This document shows, in pieces, positions 41,802 to 50,534 of a stretch of DNA of 64,000 nucleotides. Location: the NCBI RefSeq assembly GCF_000381545.1, contig NZ_KB906692.1, positions 23,997-87,996 of the forward strand. The letters run 5' to 3'. The translations under genes were made by a program, and so were the position numbers. Below the pieces are notes generated by a model that saw nothing but the letters and a program-made list of their open reading frames with translations, did no database searches and had not been told where the DNA came from. The stretch is from Rhodonellum psychrophilum GCM71 = DSM 17998 (lineage in GTDB: Bacteria; Bacteroidota; Bacteroidia; Cytophagales; Cyclobacteriaceae). Within the stretch, counting starts at the first letter, position 1. Every line of letters starts with the position of its first letter.

Positions 41802-43478
41802 TTAGAATTTAAAGGTAGCACCCAAAATCCCTTGAATTCCCCTCACAGGATAATTCATAAACCTCTGGTTATTCCGGTTAAGCAGGTTGTTCCCCACCAC
41901 AAAGGCGGATATCCTATCGGTGATCTGGTAATCCGCTTTTAATTGAATGTCAATAATTGCCGGAAGATCCATTCCTGTATCTGTCTGAAAATTGTAGCCT
42001 TGAATTCCTCCCATGAGATTGGCATTTGCCTGAATCAACCATTTTTCGGTAGGATGAAAATTGTTGTTGATAGAAACTTCCCACTCAGGTCTCTGGTATG
42101 GAATGGAAAGACTACCCAAAGTATATTGGTAATAATCGATTCCAGCCAATAGTCTGTACCAACCTTGGTACTCCCATCCTACTTTTGCGCCATAGTTGAT
42201 AACCCGAGTATCGGTGTCATACAATAAATTGAACCGTAGGCTATCTGCGGCACTGTTGGCGAAGAAATGCATGTTTTGGTATTTTCCTACCTTCACTCCT
42301 GCTTCATAGGTAAATTCGCCATTGAGAACACCCTTGACACCCGCCTTTACCTGAAAGTTTTGAATAGTGTTCAACAGCTGGGTGCTGGGGCCCAAAAATG
42401 GGTTTTCCATCACAAAATCATAATAGGTGTTCCTGAGCACATCTCCCTCAAAACCTGCATAAACGCCGAATTCATCCTTTAACATGTAGGACCCCAAAAG
42501 CGAGGGGAATACATGGAAATCTGCTTTTTTGTTTTCCGTTATGTCATTTTCAAAAACGATATTGGCACCTGCGTGTATCTTAAGCCCATCATATTTGTAT
42601 TCTACAAAAGGGTTGATTTTAAAATAATTGCGGCTGATACTGCCATAAAAAACATCCTTTGGGCTGGTCAAGGACAATGCTGTATTGACCTTTGTCTTCA
42701 GTTTGTCATTGAACCAATATTCCGCATTTCCTTTGATCGCAAATTCGTTTTCAGAAGCCTGATAATTGTCATTGAAGATCCTGGCGCTCATCGAAACATT
42801 GTAATTCAAAGGCGCCATTTTTTCGATGTTCTGAATGCCGGCATTCAACTTGAACGTGTTGAGCGTGTTTTGATTTGGAATATAGTTTTCCAAATTCGGA
42901 TTTTCCGGATTGTAACCGTAGAAATTGTATTTGTCCCTATTGTAATCCACCCCTCCGTAAAGTTGGAAATAATCCTTGAAGAGACTTCCGTCCACACCAA
43001 ACTGCGTATGGGTTTCTGCAGAATTCTTCCCCCCTACTGGACCGGTGTAAAATCCTTCATGCTTCACCTTGACGCCATAATTGTAATCCCCTTCTTCCCA
43101 GTTGTTGTACCGGATTTCCGCAAGTGGAGAACTGTAGTTTCCGAACCCAAACCTCGCAAAACCTGGATAGAGCTCCTCATTGCTTTTCGGGAATTGTTTC
43201 TGGGCAGCCTCTGGTTTGATATCCGTGGGAGGTATATTCAGAAAAAAGGATTTGACGTCAAACTGAAAAGTTGAAGTGCTTTTTGCTGTCGGCAAAACCG
43301 GAATGCGTTCAAAGTTCCGCGCTTGCTTGGGCAGTGTCAGCACCCTGTCTTTTCGAATGATAAACTCCTGATCTTGCACTTCTCCCCTTTGCTGAGCCTG
43401 AGTCACTAGCGCCAATCCGGAAAATCCAATCAGCAGTATATATTTTAAAACGATCGTATTGTTCATCTTTTGTTTCAT
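41802..43478 (-). CDS. Outer-membrane beta-barrel protein (TonB-receptor-like barrel without plug)
   Basis: A 558-aa exported protein: signal peptide ending at LALVTQAQ, a short periplasmic lead, then a long series of amphipathic beta-strands with alternating aromatic residues (YNYGVKVKHEGFYTG, FRFGNY-like and KLNAGIQNIEK). It ends in GILGATFKF, the terminal Phe signal for barrel insertion. The C-terminal NNLLNRNNQRFMNYPVRGIQ resembles the end of TonB-dependent receptors, but no plug domain is present. It is encoded between a TPR protein and the SPOR/ExbBD/TonB genes, so it may be powered by them. Substrate unknown. Confidence 0.82.
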   Translation of the reverse strand: MKQKMNNTIVLKYILLIGFSGLALVTQAQQRGEVQDQEFIIRKDRVLTLPKQARNFERIPVLPTAKSTSTFQFDVKSFFLNIPPTDIKPEAAQKQFPKSNEELYPGFARFGFGNYSSPLAEIRYNNWEEGDYNYGVKVKHEGFYTGPVGGKNSAETHTQFGVDGSLFKDYFQLYGGVDYNRDKYNFYGYNPENPNLENYIPNQNTLNTFKLNAGIQNIEKMAPLNYNVSMSARIFNDNYQASENEFAIKGNAEYWFNDKLKTKVNTALSLTSPKDVFYGSISRNYFKINPFVEYKYDGLKIHAGANIVFENDITENKKADFHVFPSLLGSYMLKDEFGVYAGFEGDVLRNTYYDFVMENPFLGPSTQLLNTIQNFQVKAGVKGVLNGEFTYEAGVKVGKYQNMHFFANSAADSLRFNLLYDTDTRVINYGAKVGWEYQGWYRLLAGIDYYQYTLGSLSIPYQRPEWEVSINNNFHPTEKWLIQANANLMGGIQGYNFQTDTGMDLPAIIDIQLKADYQITDRISAFVVGNNLLNRNNQRFMNYPVRGIQGILGATFKF

Positions 43479-43495
43479 TAAATTCCAGGTAAATC

Positions 43496-46483
43496 CTACT
43501 TGAGTTTTGCCAATTTTTCCCTGGCCATTGTTTTGATTTCTTCATTGGTCGATCTTTCCACGATGGATTCCAATGTTGCTTTTGCCTGAAATTCCTCTCC
43601 CAGTTTGATGTAATTCTCGGCCAGTAAAAGAAAGCCTTTTCCATACCAGAAATCATGCGCTGAGAAGGGTTCCGAAAAGTCAAAGATCGCGTCGTTGGAT
43701 TGCGCAAAGTTGCCTTTTAGGTGATAGCTCTCCGCCAAAAGAAATAATCCTTCAGCACCCTGAACGGTTTTGTATTCATTGACCAAAGCCATCAGTGCAT
43801 CATCTGCCAAATCGTTCTTGCCTGCTTTTCTATAGGCTTTCCCCTTAAGTAACATCGCCTCGGGAATCGCATCAGGCGTCACGCTACCCAATTGGATCAC
43901 CCGGTTGGAATAGAATACCGCGGAATCAAAACCGTTGGTGAAATAATGGGAATTCATCAAGCCTCTGTAGGCTTCGTGCTCCTCGATTTTGTTTCTCGCA
44001 TTTTTGGCGGACGCCCTTAGATAAGGCAAAGCCTTTGCATAGTTTTTGTTTTCCAATTCTATTGAACCAATCCTTTGCATTGCCTTGGCACGCTCTGGAG
44101 AATTTTTCATTTTGTCTATTTCATAAAAACTTGCCAAAGCTTGATCCTTCCTTCCCAATCGATAGTGCGCATCTCCGATAAAGAAAGTGGCTTCATCTTT
44201 CAAACCAGACTGCGGGTAATTTCTGAGATAATCACTGAAGGCCTTGATAGACTGCTCCAAAGAATTGCTGAAGAAAAGGTTTTTGGCCGCCTCAAATTCC
44301 AAATTCTGAAGGCTTTTGTTGTCTGGATTGGCCCCTCTGTATCTGGAGAGGTATTGGGAAAATTCCCCTGATCTCCCCTGGAGTGCCAATGTCTCCTGGA
44401 GACCGACCAAAGCCGCTTCCGCATTTGAGGAATTGGGGTGATTTTCCAAGATGCGTTTGTAATCGTCGATCGTGTTGTCATAGCTCTGTAAAGAGAAATT
44501 GGCGATCGCCCTTCCTTCCAACGCAAATGGAATGAATTGACTGTTGGGTCTGCTTGAAATCAATCTGGTAAACCCATCCCTTGCTTGCGCATATTGGGTT
44601 TCTTCCATATTGATCTGCGATTTTTGGTAGATCGCATCTTCAATATAAAGAGAGGATGGATAATTATTGATCAATTGATCGAGTTGCGAAATGGCTTCGC
44701 TGTTCCTGCTCTGGAAATTGAGTAAAACCCCTGACCTAAAATAGGCATAATCGATACTGGCATTTCTTTCCTGAATGGCCCTTTGAAAAACCGCCAACGA
44801 CTGAGGAAATTTTTTCTGGACATAATAGATATCCCCCAATCGCATCAGGGCATCATCATAATTCTCCTTTTCGGGATTTCCTTGCATTTTGTCCACGTAG
44901 GCCTTGAACTGGCCTTCCGCTTTGCCGTATTGCTGGGAATTGAAAAAGGCATATCCCAAACCATAATGGGATTTGATCAAATAAGTGTCATTTGCTCTGG
45001 GATTGAGTTTTTGGAGTGCTTCATAAGCGCTGATCGCTTGGGGAAGGTTTTCCCTTGCCGCAAAACTCTCCCCTTTCCAAAAATGTGCTTGAAGAACCAA
45101 ATCTCTGTCCGAGGCTTGCTTCAGCGATTTGTCAAAATAGTTGTTGGCGAGGTCATAGCGCTTATCCCTGTAGTACACCAATCCTTGGTAAAAAGCAATC
45201 TTTTGGTATGCCGCATTGATCCTTGCCGATTTGCGGGGCATTTTTTCGATCTGTTCGATCGCCCTGAGGTAGTTGTTGGTGTTGACCAATGCATCGGTCA
45301 ACAGATTCTCTGCTTCCTGTGCATAACTTCCCCTTGGGTAATTTTCGAGGTAGGTATCCAAAGCGGTTACGGCATCTTGAAAACTACCTCTTTCAAGGTT
45401 TACCTTTGCATAATTGATAAGTGCTTCTTCTTTGATCTTTGGATCTGCATCGCTTTTGTAGGCGGCATTGAAACTGTTGGAGGCAAACTGCGCATTGTTT
45501 AATTTCAAATAGGCATGACCCAAATAATAGCTGGAAACCTGGGCAAGGTTATCGTCCCCGGTAGCCACTACCTTGAAGTAATCTGTGGACCGCTGATAGT
45601 TTTGGGTTTCAAATTGGGCAACCCCAGCTTTATAAATCTGAGGTCTGGATAGATCTCCTTTTCTTGCGTTTACAAAAGCATCGTAATTGGCAGCAGCTTT
45701 GACAAAATTCCTTTTCTCAAAATAGCCTTCAGCCAAATACAAATGGATCTCCTCTTTTCTATCCAAGGTTTTCCTACTTGAGAGAACAGGCTCAGCATAT
45801 GCGATCAACTCATCATAATATCCTTGTCTGTAATACAATCCAGAAAGCATGTAAGGTACTTTTCCGGCATAGAAAGGTGTTTTGTCGGCTTCCCTAAAAT
45901 CCTTGATGGCCTGATCATAATTGCCGGATTCCATGGCGATAAAGCCTGCATAGTAAAAAGCATCCGGGCTGTACTCACTCCCCTGCCCTTTGACCTGGTT
46001 AAAATAAACCAGCGCATTTTTGTTGTCCTTAAGTTGGAAATAGGAATAGCCAGTCTTAAAAAGCACTTCAGCTCTTTGCTCTGGCCAGATTTTTTCGATG
46101 TTCACTTTTTTGAATGCCGGAATGGCTTCTTTGAAATTTTTCCTGTCAAAGAAAAAATTGCCCAAAACATGGGCCGCCTCGTTTATTTTGGGATGGTCAG
46201 GATTGTTTCGGATAAAAGCATAGACCAAGTCGGACGCGCCTGGGTTTTCTGTTTTCAGTGCAGAAATGGCATGATAAAAATCAGCGTATATTTTTTGGTC
46301 TGAATCAAGTTCCGATTCTTTGAAAGACTCGAACTCGAATCGCGCGGCACTGAACAATTTTTTCTGATAAAGCTCAAAATTGTCATCCAGTGTTTTGGAA
46401 GAGCTGTTTTGATGCAAGCTTGATTGCGCAATTGATAGATGACTTGCGCCAACCATCAAAAATAATACAAGAGTTTTTTTCAT
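43496..46483 (-). CDS. Large exported TPR protein
   Basis: A 995-aa periplasmic or outer-membrane-associated protein: signal peptide (MKKTLVLFLMVGASHLSIAQ) followed by about 20 or more tetratricopeptide or Sel1-like helical repeats over nearly its whole length (for example YYAGFIAMESGNYDQAIKDF and GDIYYVQKKFPQSLAVFQRA). It resembles the Tol-Pal-associated YbgF/CpoB and BamD families but is much longer. It would act as a protein scaffold. Its stop is 17 bases from the barrel gene start. The context (barrel, SPOR, ExbBD, TonB-like) points to an envelope complex, but no partner is proven. Confidence 0.85.
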   Translation of the reverse strand: MKKTLVLFLMVGASHLSIAQSSLHQNSSSKTLDDNFELYQKKLFSAARFEFESFKESELDSDQKIYADFYHAISALKTENPGASDLVYAFIRNNPDHPKINEAAHVLGNFFFDRKNFKEAIPAFKKVNIEKIWPEQRAEVLFKTGYSYFQLKDNKNALVYFNQVKGQGSEYSPDAFYYAGFIAMESGNYDQAIKDFREADKTPFYAGKVPYMLSGLYYRQGYYDELIAYAEPVLSSRKTLDRKEEIHLYLAEGYFEKRNFVKAAANYDAFVNARKGDLSRPQIYKAGVAQFETQNYQRSTDYFKVVATGDDNLAQVSSYYLGHAYLKLNNAQFASNSFNAAYKSDADPKIKEEALINYAKVNLERGSFQDAVTALDTYLENYPRGSYAQEAENLLTDALVNTNNYLRAIEQIEKMPRKSARINAAYQKIAFYQGLVYYRDKRYDLANNYFDKSLKQASDRDLVLQAHFWKGESFAARENLPQAISAYEALQKLNPRANDTYLIKSHYGLGYAFFNSQQYGKAEGQFKAYVDKMQGNPEKENYDDALMRLGDIYYVQKKFPQSLAVFQRAIQERNASIDYAYFRSGVLLNFQSRNSEAISQLDQLINNYPSSLYIEDAIYQKSQINMEETQYAQARDGFTRLISSRPNSQFIPFALEGRAIANFSLQSYDNTIDDYKRILENHPNSSNAEAALVGLQETLALQGRSGEFSQYLSRYRGANPDNKSLQNLEFEAAKNLFFSNSLEQSIKAFSDYLRNYPQSGLKDEATFFIGDAHYRLGRKDQALASFYEIDKMKNSPERAKAMQRIGSIELENKNYAKALPYLRASAKNARNKIEEHEAYRGLMNSHYFTNGFDSAVFYSNRVIQLGSVTPDAIPEAMLLKGKAYRKAGKNDLADDALMALVNEYKTVQGAEGLFLLAESYHLKGNFAQSNDAIFDFSEPFSAHDFWYGKGFLLLAENYIKLGEEFQAKATLESIVERSTNEEIKTMAREKLAKLK

Positions 46484-46499
46484 TATGGATGCTTGGAAA

Positions 46500-47522
46500 T
46501 TAATGCATTAACTTAAAGATCAATTCTTTGAGGATTTTGGAGTTTTCGACTGCATTTACATCCACGCCCTTGGAACGCAAATCCGCCTCTTTGATGTACC
46601 CAAAACAATCAATAACCTTGCCCAATTGATAGTTTCTGGAGGCTGTTTTGTACTCTTTTACAAAGAAGGGATGCACGCCCAACAATCTCGCCAATTCTGC
46701 CTCTGCCAAATTCGCATTGCCATGTACCATAGCGATTTTGGAGAAAAAACTAAAGATCAGGGAAATCATCGGAATCAAGGGATGTGCCTTGGGGTTCTGC
46801 ACAAAATAATGAATGATTTTATTGGCCTTCATCACATCCTTCACCCCTATTGCCTTGGTGAGCTCAAAATTGTTGTAGTCCTTATTGATCCCGATAAACT
46901 GGTGGATGTGCGCGGCAGTAATGGCGGTCGGTTCGGAAAAATTGATCAACATCTTGCCGATTTCATTGGTCAAAACTTCAAGGTTGTTGCCTATGCTCTC
47001 GGAAAGCAAAGTCGCCGTACGTGTATCGATCTTGTGTCCTTTGTCTTTGATATATTCCTCGATCCAAGGGGCAAGCTTCCATTCCTGGATTTTTTCCGTC
47101 TTGACTAAAATGGCCTTTTTATCCAGCTCTTTTGCTATTTTTCTTTTGCCATCAATGGATTTGTATTTGTGTGCAAAAACAAGAATGGTACTTGGGAGTG
47201 GGTTTTGAAGATAATTCATCAAAAGACTGTCGCCCAATTCCTTTCCCAAATCTGGAATGTTTTGGGCTTCCTTGACGATCACGACTTGTCTGTCGGCCAT
47301 CATCGGGAATCTTCGTGCGTTTCCCAGGATCACATTCATGGGGTTGTCCTTGCCATACATGATGATTTGGTTGAATCCCTTCTCGTGTTCGGCGATGGCG
47401 TGCTTTTCGATATGGTCTGAAATCAAGTCAATAAAGTAGGGTTCATCTCCTTGCAAAAAATAAATCGGAGCATACTTCCCTGCTTTGATATCCTTTATAA
47501 CGTCTTCTGGTTTGCTGGGCAT
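46500..47522 (-). CDS. holA: DNA polymerase III subunit delta
   Basis: A 340-aa clamp-loader subunit that opens the sliding clamp. Seen: the N-terminal APIYFLQGDEPYFIDLISDHI, NARRFPMMADRQVVIVKEAQNIPDL (the usual RRFPMMA-Q-VIV block) and a C-terminal helical domain (KAIGVKDVMKANKIIHYF). Full length for the family. It is the first gene of the long minus-strand operon, with a -7 box 16 bases before the start. The following TPR gene begins 16 bases after its stop. Confidence 0.94.
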   Translation of the reverse strand: MPSKPEDVIKDIKAGKYAPIYFLQGDEPYFIDLISDHIEKHAIAEHEKGFNQIIMYGKDNPMNVILGNARRFPMMADRQVVIVKEAQNIPDLGKELGDSLLMNYLQNPLPSTILVFAHKYKSIDGKRKIAKELDKKAILVKTEKIQEWKLAPWIEEYIKDKGHKIDTRTATLLSESIGNNLEVLTNEIGKMLINFSEPTAITAAHIHQFIGINKDYNNFELTKAIGVKDVMKANKIIHYFVQNPKAHPLIPMISLIFSFFSKIAMVHGNANLAEAELARLLGVHPFFVKEYKTASRNYQLGKVIDCFGYIKEADLRSKGVDVNAVENSKILKELIFKLMH

Positions 47523-47538
47523 AGGGGCTTTTTCAGGT

Positions 47539-47546
47539 CAAAGATA
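47539..47546 (-). promoter_or_regulatory. -7 promoter box for the holA operon
   Basis: Read on the minus strand this is TATCTTTG, a perfect TAnnTTTG box, 16 bases before the holA ATG. The whole nine-gene operon may start here. Confidence 0.4.
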
Positions 47547-47651
47547 AAAATAATTCACTTTCTAAAAAGTTAAACCCGAAATAAGCATTCGGTTTCCTTT
47601 TAGGGGTTGAAACTGCAAAGAAATCAGTCTATTTGGAAAATAAGGAGCAGT

Positions 47652-47745
47652 ACCAGTATGGTGAAGTCAATAATAGTAAAGAACCGGCTGATTATAAAGC
47701 ATTATTAGGCCAGAATTGAATTGGTCATGCATAAAACGGGTTAAA
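47652..47745 (+). repeat. Dispersed intergenic repeat, copy B
   Basis: About 94 bases that align to 23682-23775, with the same order of blocks (TGGTGAAGTCAA, GGCTGAT, ATTATTAG, GGTCATGCAT). The centre CTGATTAT ... ATTATTAG is an imperfect palindrome. It lies in the gap between the divergent holA and TPR genes. Confidence 0.6.
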
Positions 47746-47784
47746 GTCTCCACCTCTATTTATTATTTTAAACTTTCTCCGCCT

Positions 47785-47792
47785 TATTTTTG
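47785..47792 (+). promoter_or_regulatory. -7 promoter box for the TPR gene at 47821
   Basis: TATTTTTG, a perfect TAnnTTTG box, 28 bases before the GTG start. Confidence 0.45.
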
Positions 47793-47820
47793 TCTATCTA
47801 TAAACAAATAAAAGAAAACC

Positions 47821-48546
47821 GTGAGCAGATTCGATAAAGGTGTTGCTTTCTTCAGTGAAGGGAAATTTGAGAAGGCATTGGAAGTCATCAACAATTGCAT
47901 AGCTGAGGAAAAAGGCAATACCGAATATTATTCTTTTAGAGCCAGGGTGTTGTCCAGGTTGGGCCGCTTTGATGCTTCTTTGTTGGATTTTGATTATTTG
48001 GTCGAAATGGAACCCTACAACACCAATTTTATCAGTGACCGGGCGGTGGTTTTGCACTTGCTGCAAAGACATCAGGAATCCTTGGAGGAATTTGATCGGG
48101 CCCTGAATCTTGATCCAAAGAATCCTTACCGATATTCCAGCCGGGCATTTTTGAAGGACCGAATCGGTGATTTTCAAGGAGCAATCGAAGATTATGAAAA
48201 AGCGATTGAACTGGATCCCGAAGATGCGGTGGCATACAACAACAAAGGAATGGTAGAGGAAAAACTCGGTTACGTGGATTTTTCCAAAAAGAGTTTTGAA
48301 AAAGCCGATGCATTGGTCGGAAAACAACCGAATCCAAACAGCGATATCAACCAGATTCCAGCCGATTCGGAAAACATTGAAAAAAAGAATGGGCTTGCCG
48401 ATCATACTGCGCATGAACAACAAACCCAATCTAAATTATCTTTTCAGCATTTTCTTGGAACCTTCTTAAAAGTCCTCGGAGACAAAAATACAAGAGCCGA
48501 GTTTTTAAAATTTGTGAAATCAGGATTCAAGAAAAAAACCGATTAA
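47821..48546 (+). CDS. Tetratricopeptide repeat protein
   Basis: A 241-aa cytoplasmic protein starting at GTG. About five TPR motifs fill residues 1-165, the clearest being SLEEFDRALNLDPKNPYRYSSRAF and AIEDYEKAIELDPEDAVAYNNKG. The C-terminal 70 residues are charged, then FQHFLGTFLKVLGDKNTRAEFLKFVKSGFKKK. Partner unknown. Its stop codon overlaps the stop codon of the convergent universal stress gene (TTAA shared by both). Confidence 0.87.
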   Translation: MSRFDKGVAFFSEGKFEKALEVINNCIAEEKGNTEYYSFRARVLSRLGRFDASLLDFDYLVEMEPYNTNFISDRAVVLHLLQRHQESLEEFDRALNLDPKNPYRYSSRAFLKDRIGDFQGAIEDYEKAIELDPEDAVAYNNKGMVEEKLGYVDFSKKSFEKADALVGKQPNPNSDINQIPADSENIEKKNGLADHTAHEQQTQSKLSFQHFLGTFLKVLGDKNTRAEFLKFVKSGFKKKTD

Positions 48547-49385
48547 GCTGTTTTGAGCACCAAGAATGGTTTATTGATGAAATAGGACATTTTTCGGGAA
48601 AGATTCTGGGCAAAGAGTTGGTCAAACCAGCTCTTTTTTGTGCTCAAGGTCACCAAAACATCTCCCTTTGAGGTAATTAGATAATTTTCAAGTCCCAAGC
48701 CAGGTTCATCTCTGTAAGATTTAAGAACATAATTGATCTTTTCATACCTGATGAAAGGCTTCAGTTCCTGAACCATGGTCAAGTGCAGCGATTTGTCAAT
48801 CACTTTGATTTTGGTTCCAACATGCACAATATCTATTTCGCTTTCAAAAAAACCTGCCAATTCCACTATCTTTTGGACAGCGATTTTATCCTCTTCCAAG
48901 TAATCAGTGGCATAGACAAATTTTCTGGGCGCTTTGAAATACACTTTTCTTGGAATAAGGAAAACATCCACGGAAGACCGATCCACTACTTTGCTGGCTC
49001 TGGTTCCAATGAAATTCTTTTTGAAGTCATTGACGCCTTCAGTTCCCATCACGATCAAATCTGCATTTTTGGATTCGGCAAACTCCAAAATGGTGTCGAC
49101 TGTTTTTCCTTCTACAAATTCGGCGGTGCAGGATTTGAGGCCTTTGGTCAGACTTTCCTCGTTTACGGTTTGTACCAAATTCTGGAGTTTTTTATTGATG
49201 AATCCGTATTGATCATCAATTCCAATCGTCCCTGAGGACAATTTTTGATAATCCTCCTTATTGGGAACATGAACCAAAAATAAATCGGCATTGTATTTTT
49301 CCCCTAATTTGGCAGCGTATTCTATTGCGTTTAAAGAACATTCGGAGAAGTCTGTTGGACAAATAATCGTAAAAGTTTTGTTCAT
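48543..49385 (-). CDS. Universal stress protein (two UspA-like domains)
   Basis: A 280-aa protein with tandem UspA folds. I use the ATG at 49385 (MNKTFTIICPTDFSECSLNAIEYA), the typical Usp beginning. The first domain ends with the nucleotide-binding block VMGTEGVNDFKKNFIGTRASKVVDRSSVDVFLIP. The second domain (KFVYATDYLEEDKIAVQKIVELA ... VLVTLSTKKSWFDQLFAQNLSRKMSYF) is more divergent. It may bind ATP in the first domain. It is ten bases after the 2-hydroxyacid dehydrogenase gene and probably cotranscribed. Confidence 0.9.
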   Translation of the reverse strand: MNKTFTIICPTDFSECSLNAIEYAAKLGEKYNADLFLVHVPNKEDYQKLSSGTIGIDDQYGFINKKLQNLVQTVNEESLTKGLKSCTAEFVEGKTVDTILEFAESKNADLIVMGTEGVNDFKKNFIGTRASKVVDRSSVDVFLIPRKVYFKAPRKFVYATDYLEEDKIAVQKIVELAGFFESEIDIVHVGTKIKVIDKSLHLTMVQELKPFIRYEKINYVLKSYRDEPGLGLENYLITSKGDVLVTLSTKKSWFDQLFAQNLSRKMSYFINKPFLVLKTA

Positions 49386-49395
49386 GGGTTTTAAG

Positions 49396-50316
49396 TTAAT
49401 AGCCTTTTTTTCTATCAATTTGGTTTTTAGGTGATTGATTAAGCTTCATTCGTTGATAATTCTCCACGATTTGAGGAGCTGCGGCATCCGGATTGGTGAC
49501 GCTGGCAATATGCGGGGTGATGGTGATTTTTTCTGATTCCCAAAAAGGGTGATTTTTGGGAAGTGGTTCGTTTCTAAAGACATCCAGCAATGCACCTGAA
49601 ATATAGCCATTTTCAATGGCTTCGATGAGATCTTCCTCCACCAAATGCTTTCCTCTGGCCACATTGATAAGGTAGGTTCCCTTGCTGCAATTTTTGAACA
49701 AGTCCAGATTCAGGTAATTTTCGGTATGAGGAGTCAAGGGCAGCAAGCAAACCAGTATGTTTACTTTCTTCAAAAACTCATTGATTTGGTTGCCATAATA
49801 GTAGGGGTAAGTTAAGCCTGATTTTTGGGAATAACCGTATCCAGACACATCAATGTTCAATGCCTGGAGTTTGTCGATCACGTCTCCACCCAATTCCCCA
49901 ACTCCCAAAACCCCTACCCTGATGGAGATTTCCGGTCGACTCATGTCCCAAACCTTCTTTTTCTGGTTGATTTGATATCTTAGGGTTTGACGATGGTAAT
50001 TGAGTATTCCCATGATCACGTAATTGGTCATGGAAAACGTCAGTTTTTTGTCCACGATTCGTGCGATGGGAAGTTCGGGCGATATTGATTCATCCGAAAG
50101 GATATGATCCACCCCTGCTCCCATCGAACAGATGAGTTTAAGGTTGGGAAAATCATTTAAAATTCCTTTTGGATGTTGCCAAAGCATTACTGCTTCAACC
50201 TCGCTTTTGTCGATGATCTCTGGATACACATAAACGGTGATGGATGGGTCTATTTTTTTGATGTTTTCAACCCACACCGCTACATTTCTACCTGGAGCTA
50301 TAATTGCTAATGCCAT
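49396..50316 (-). CDS. D-isomer 2-hydroxyacid dehydrogenase (GhrA-like)
   Basis: A 306-aa NAD(P)-dependent dehydrogenase. Seen: the cofactor motif GVLGVGELGGDVIDKL, the VARGKHLVEEDLIEAI block with the substrate-binding Arg, a catalytic Glu near FRNEPLPKNHPFWE, and the His of ITPHIASVTNP. The overall look (LICSMGAGVDHIL, FPNLKLI) is that of glyoxylate/hydroxypyruvate reductase A. It would reduce 2-keto acids such as glyoxylate. It precedes the universal stress gene on the same strand. Confidence 0.9.
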   Translation of the reverse strand: MALAIIAPGRNVAVWVENIKKIDPSITVYVYPEIIDKSEVEAVMLWQHPKGILNDFPNLKLICSMGAGVDHILSDESISPELPIARIVDKKLTFSMTNYVIMGILNYHRQTLRYQINQKKKVWDMSRPEISIRVGVLGVGELGGDVIDKLQALNIDVSGYGYSQKSGLTYPYYYGNQINEFLKKVNILVCLLPLTPHTENYLNLDLFKNCSKGTYLINVARGKHLVEEDLIEAIENGYISGALLDVFRNEPLPKNHPFWESEKITITPHIASVTNPDAAAPQIVENYQRMKLNQSPKNQIDRKKGY

Positions 50317-50474
50317 TTTTTTTAAAATTCCTTAATTTCAATCTTTCGTATTTGACTAATTTTTCGACGTTGACATCTGCCAATTTAGTTAATCATTAGT
50401 CTAAATATAAACACCTTTTATCTAAACCCTGAAAAATTAATTATAATCGGAGCCAAAAATGAATTCTTAACCGT

Positions 50475-50482
50475 TATTTTTG
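50475..50482 (+). promoter_or_regulatory. -7 promoter box for the DUF2911 gene
   Basis: TATTTTTG, a perfect TAnnTTTG box, 52 bases before the ATG at 50535. Confidence 0.4.
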
Positions 50483-50534
50483 AGTTTGCGTATTAAAAAG
50501 CAGTAGTAATCAAAACAAAACCAATTCAACAAAA

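Noticed and set aside
42513..43274. 253-aa open frame on the plus strand
   Set aside because: It is antisense to the outer-membrane barrel gene, whose signal peptide and C-terminal Phe are clear.
44783..45502. 239-aa open frame on the plus strand
   Set aside because: It is antisense to the TPR gene and shows no family motif.
47794..48429. 211-aa open frame on the minus strand
   Set aside because: It is antisense to the TPR gene at 47821, whose repeats are obvious.
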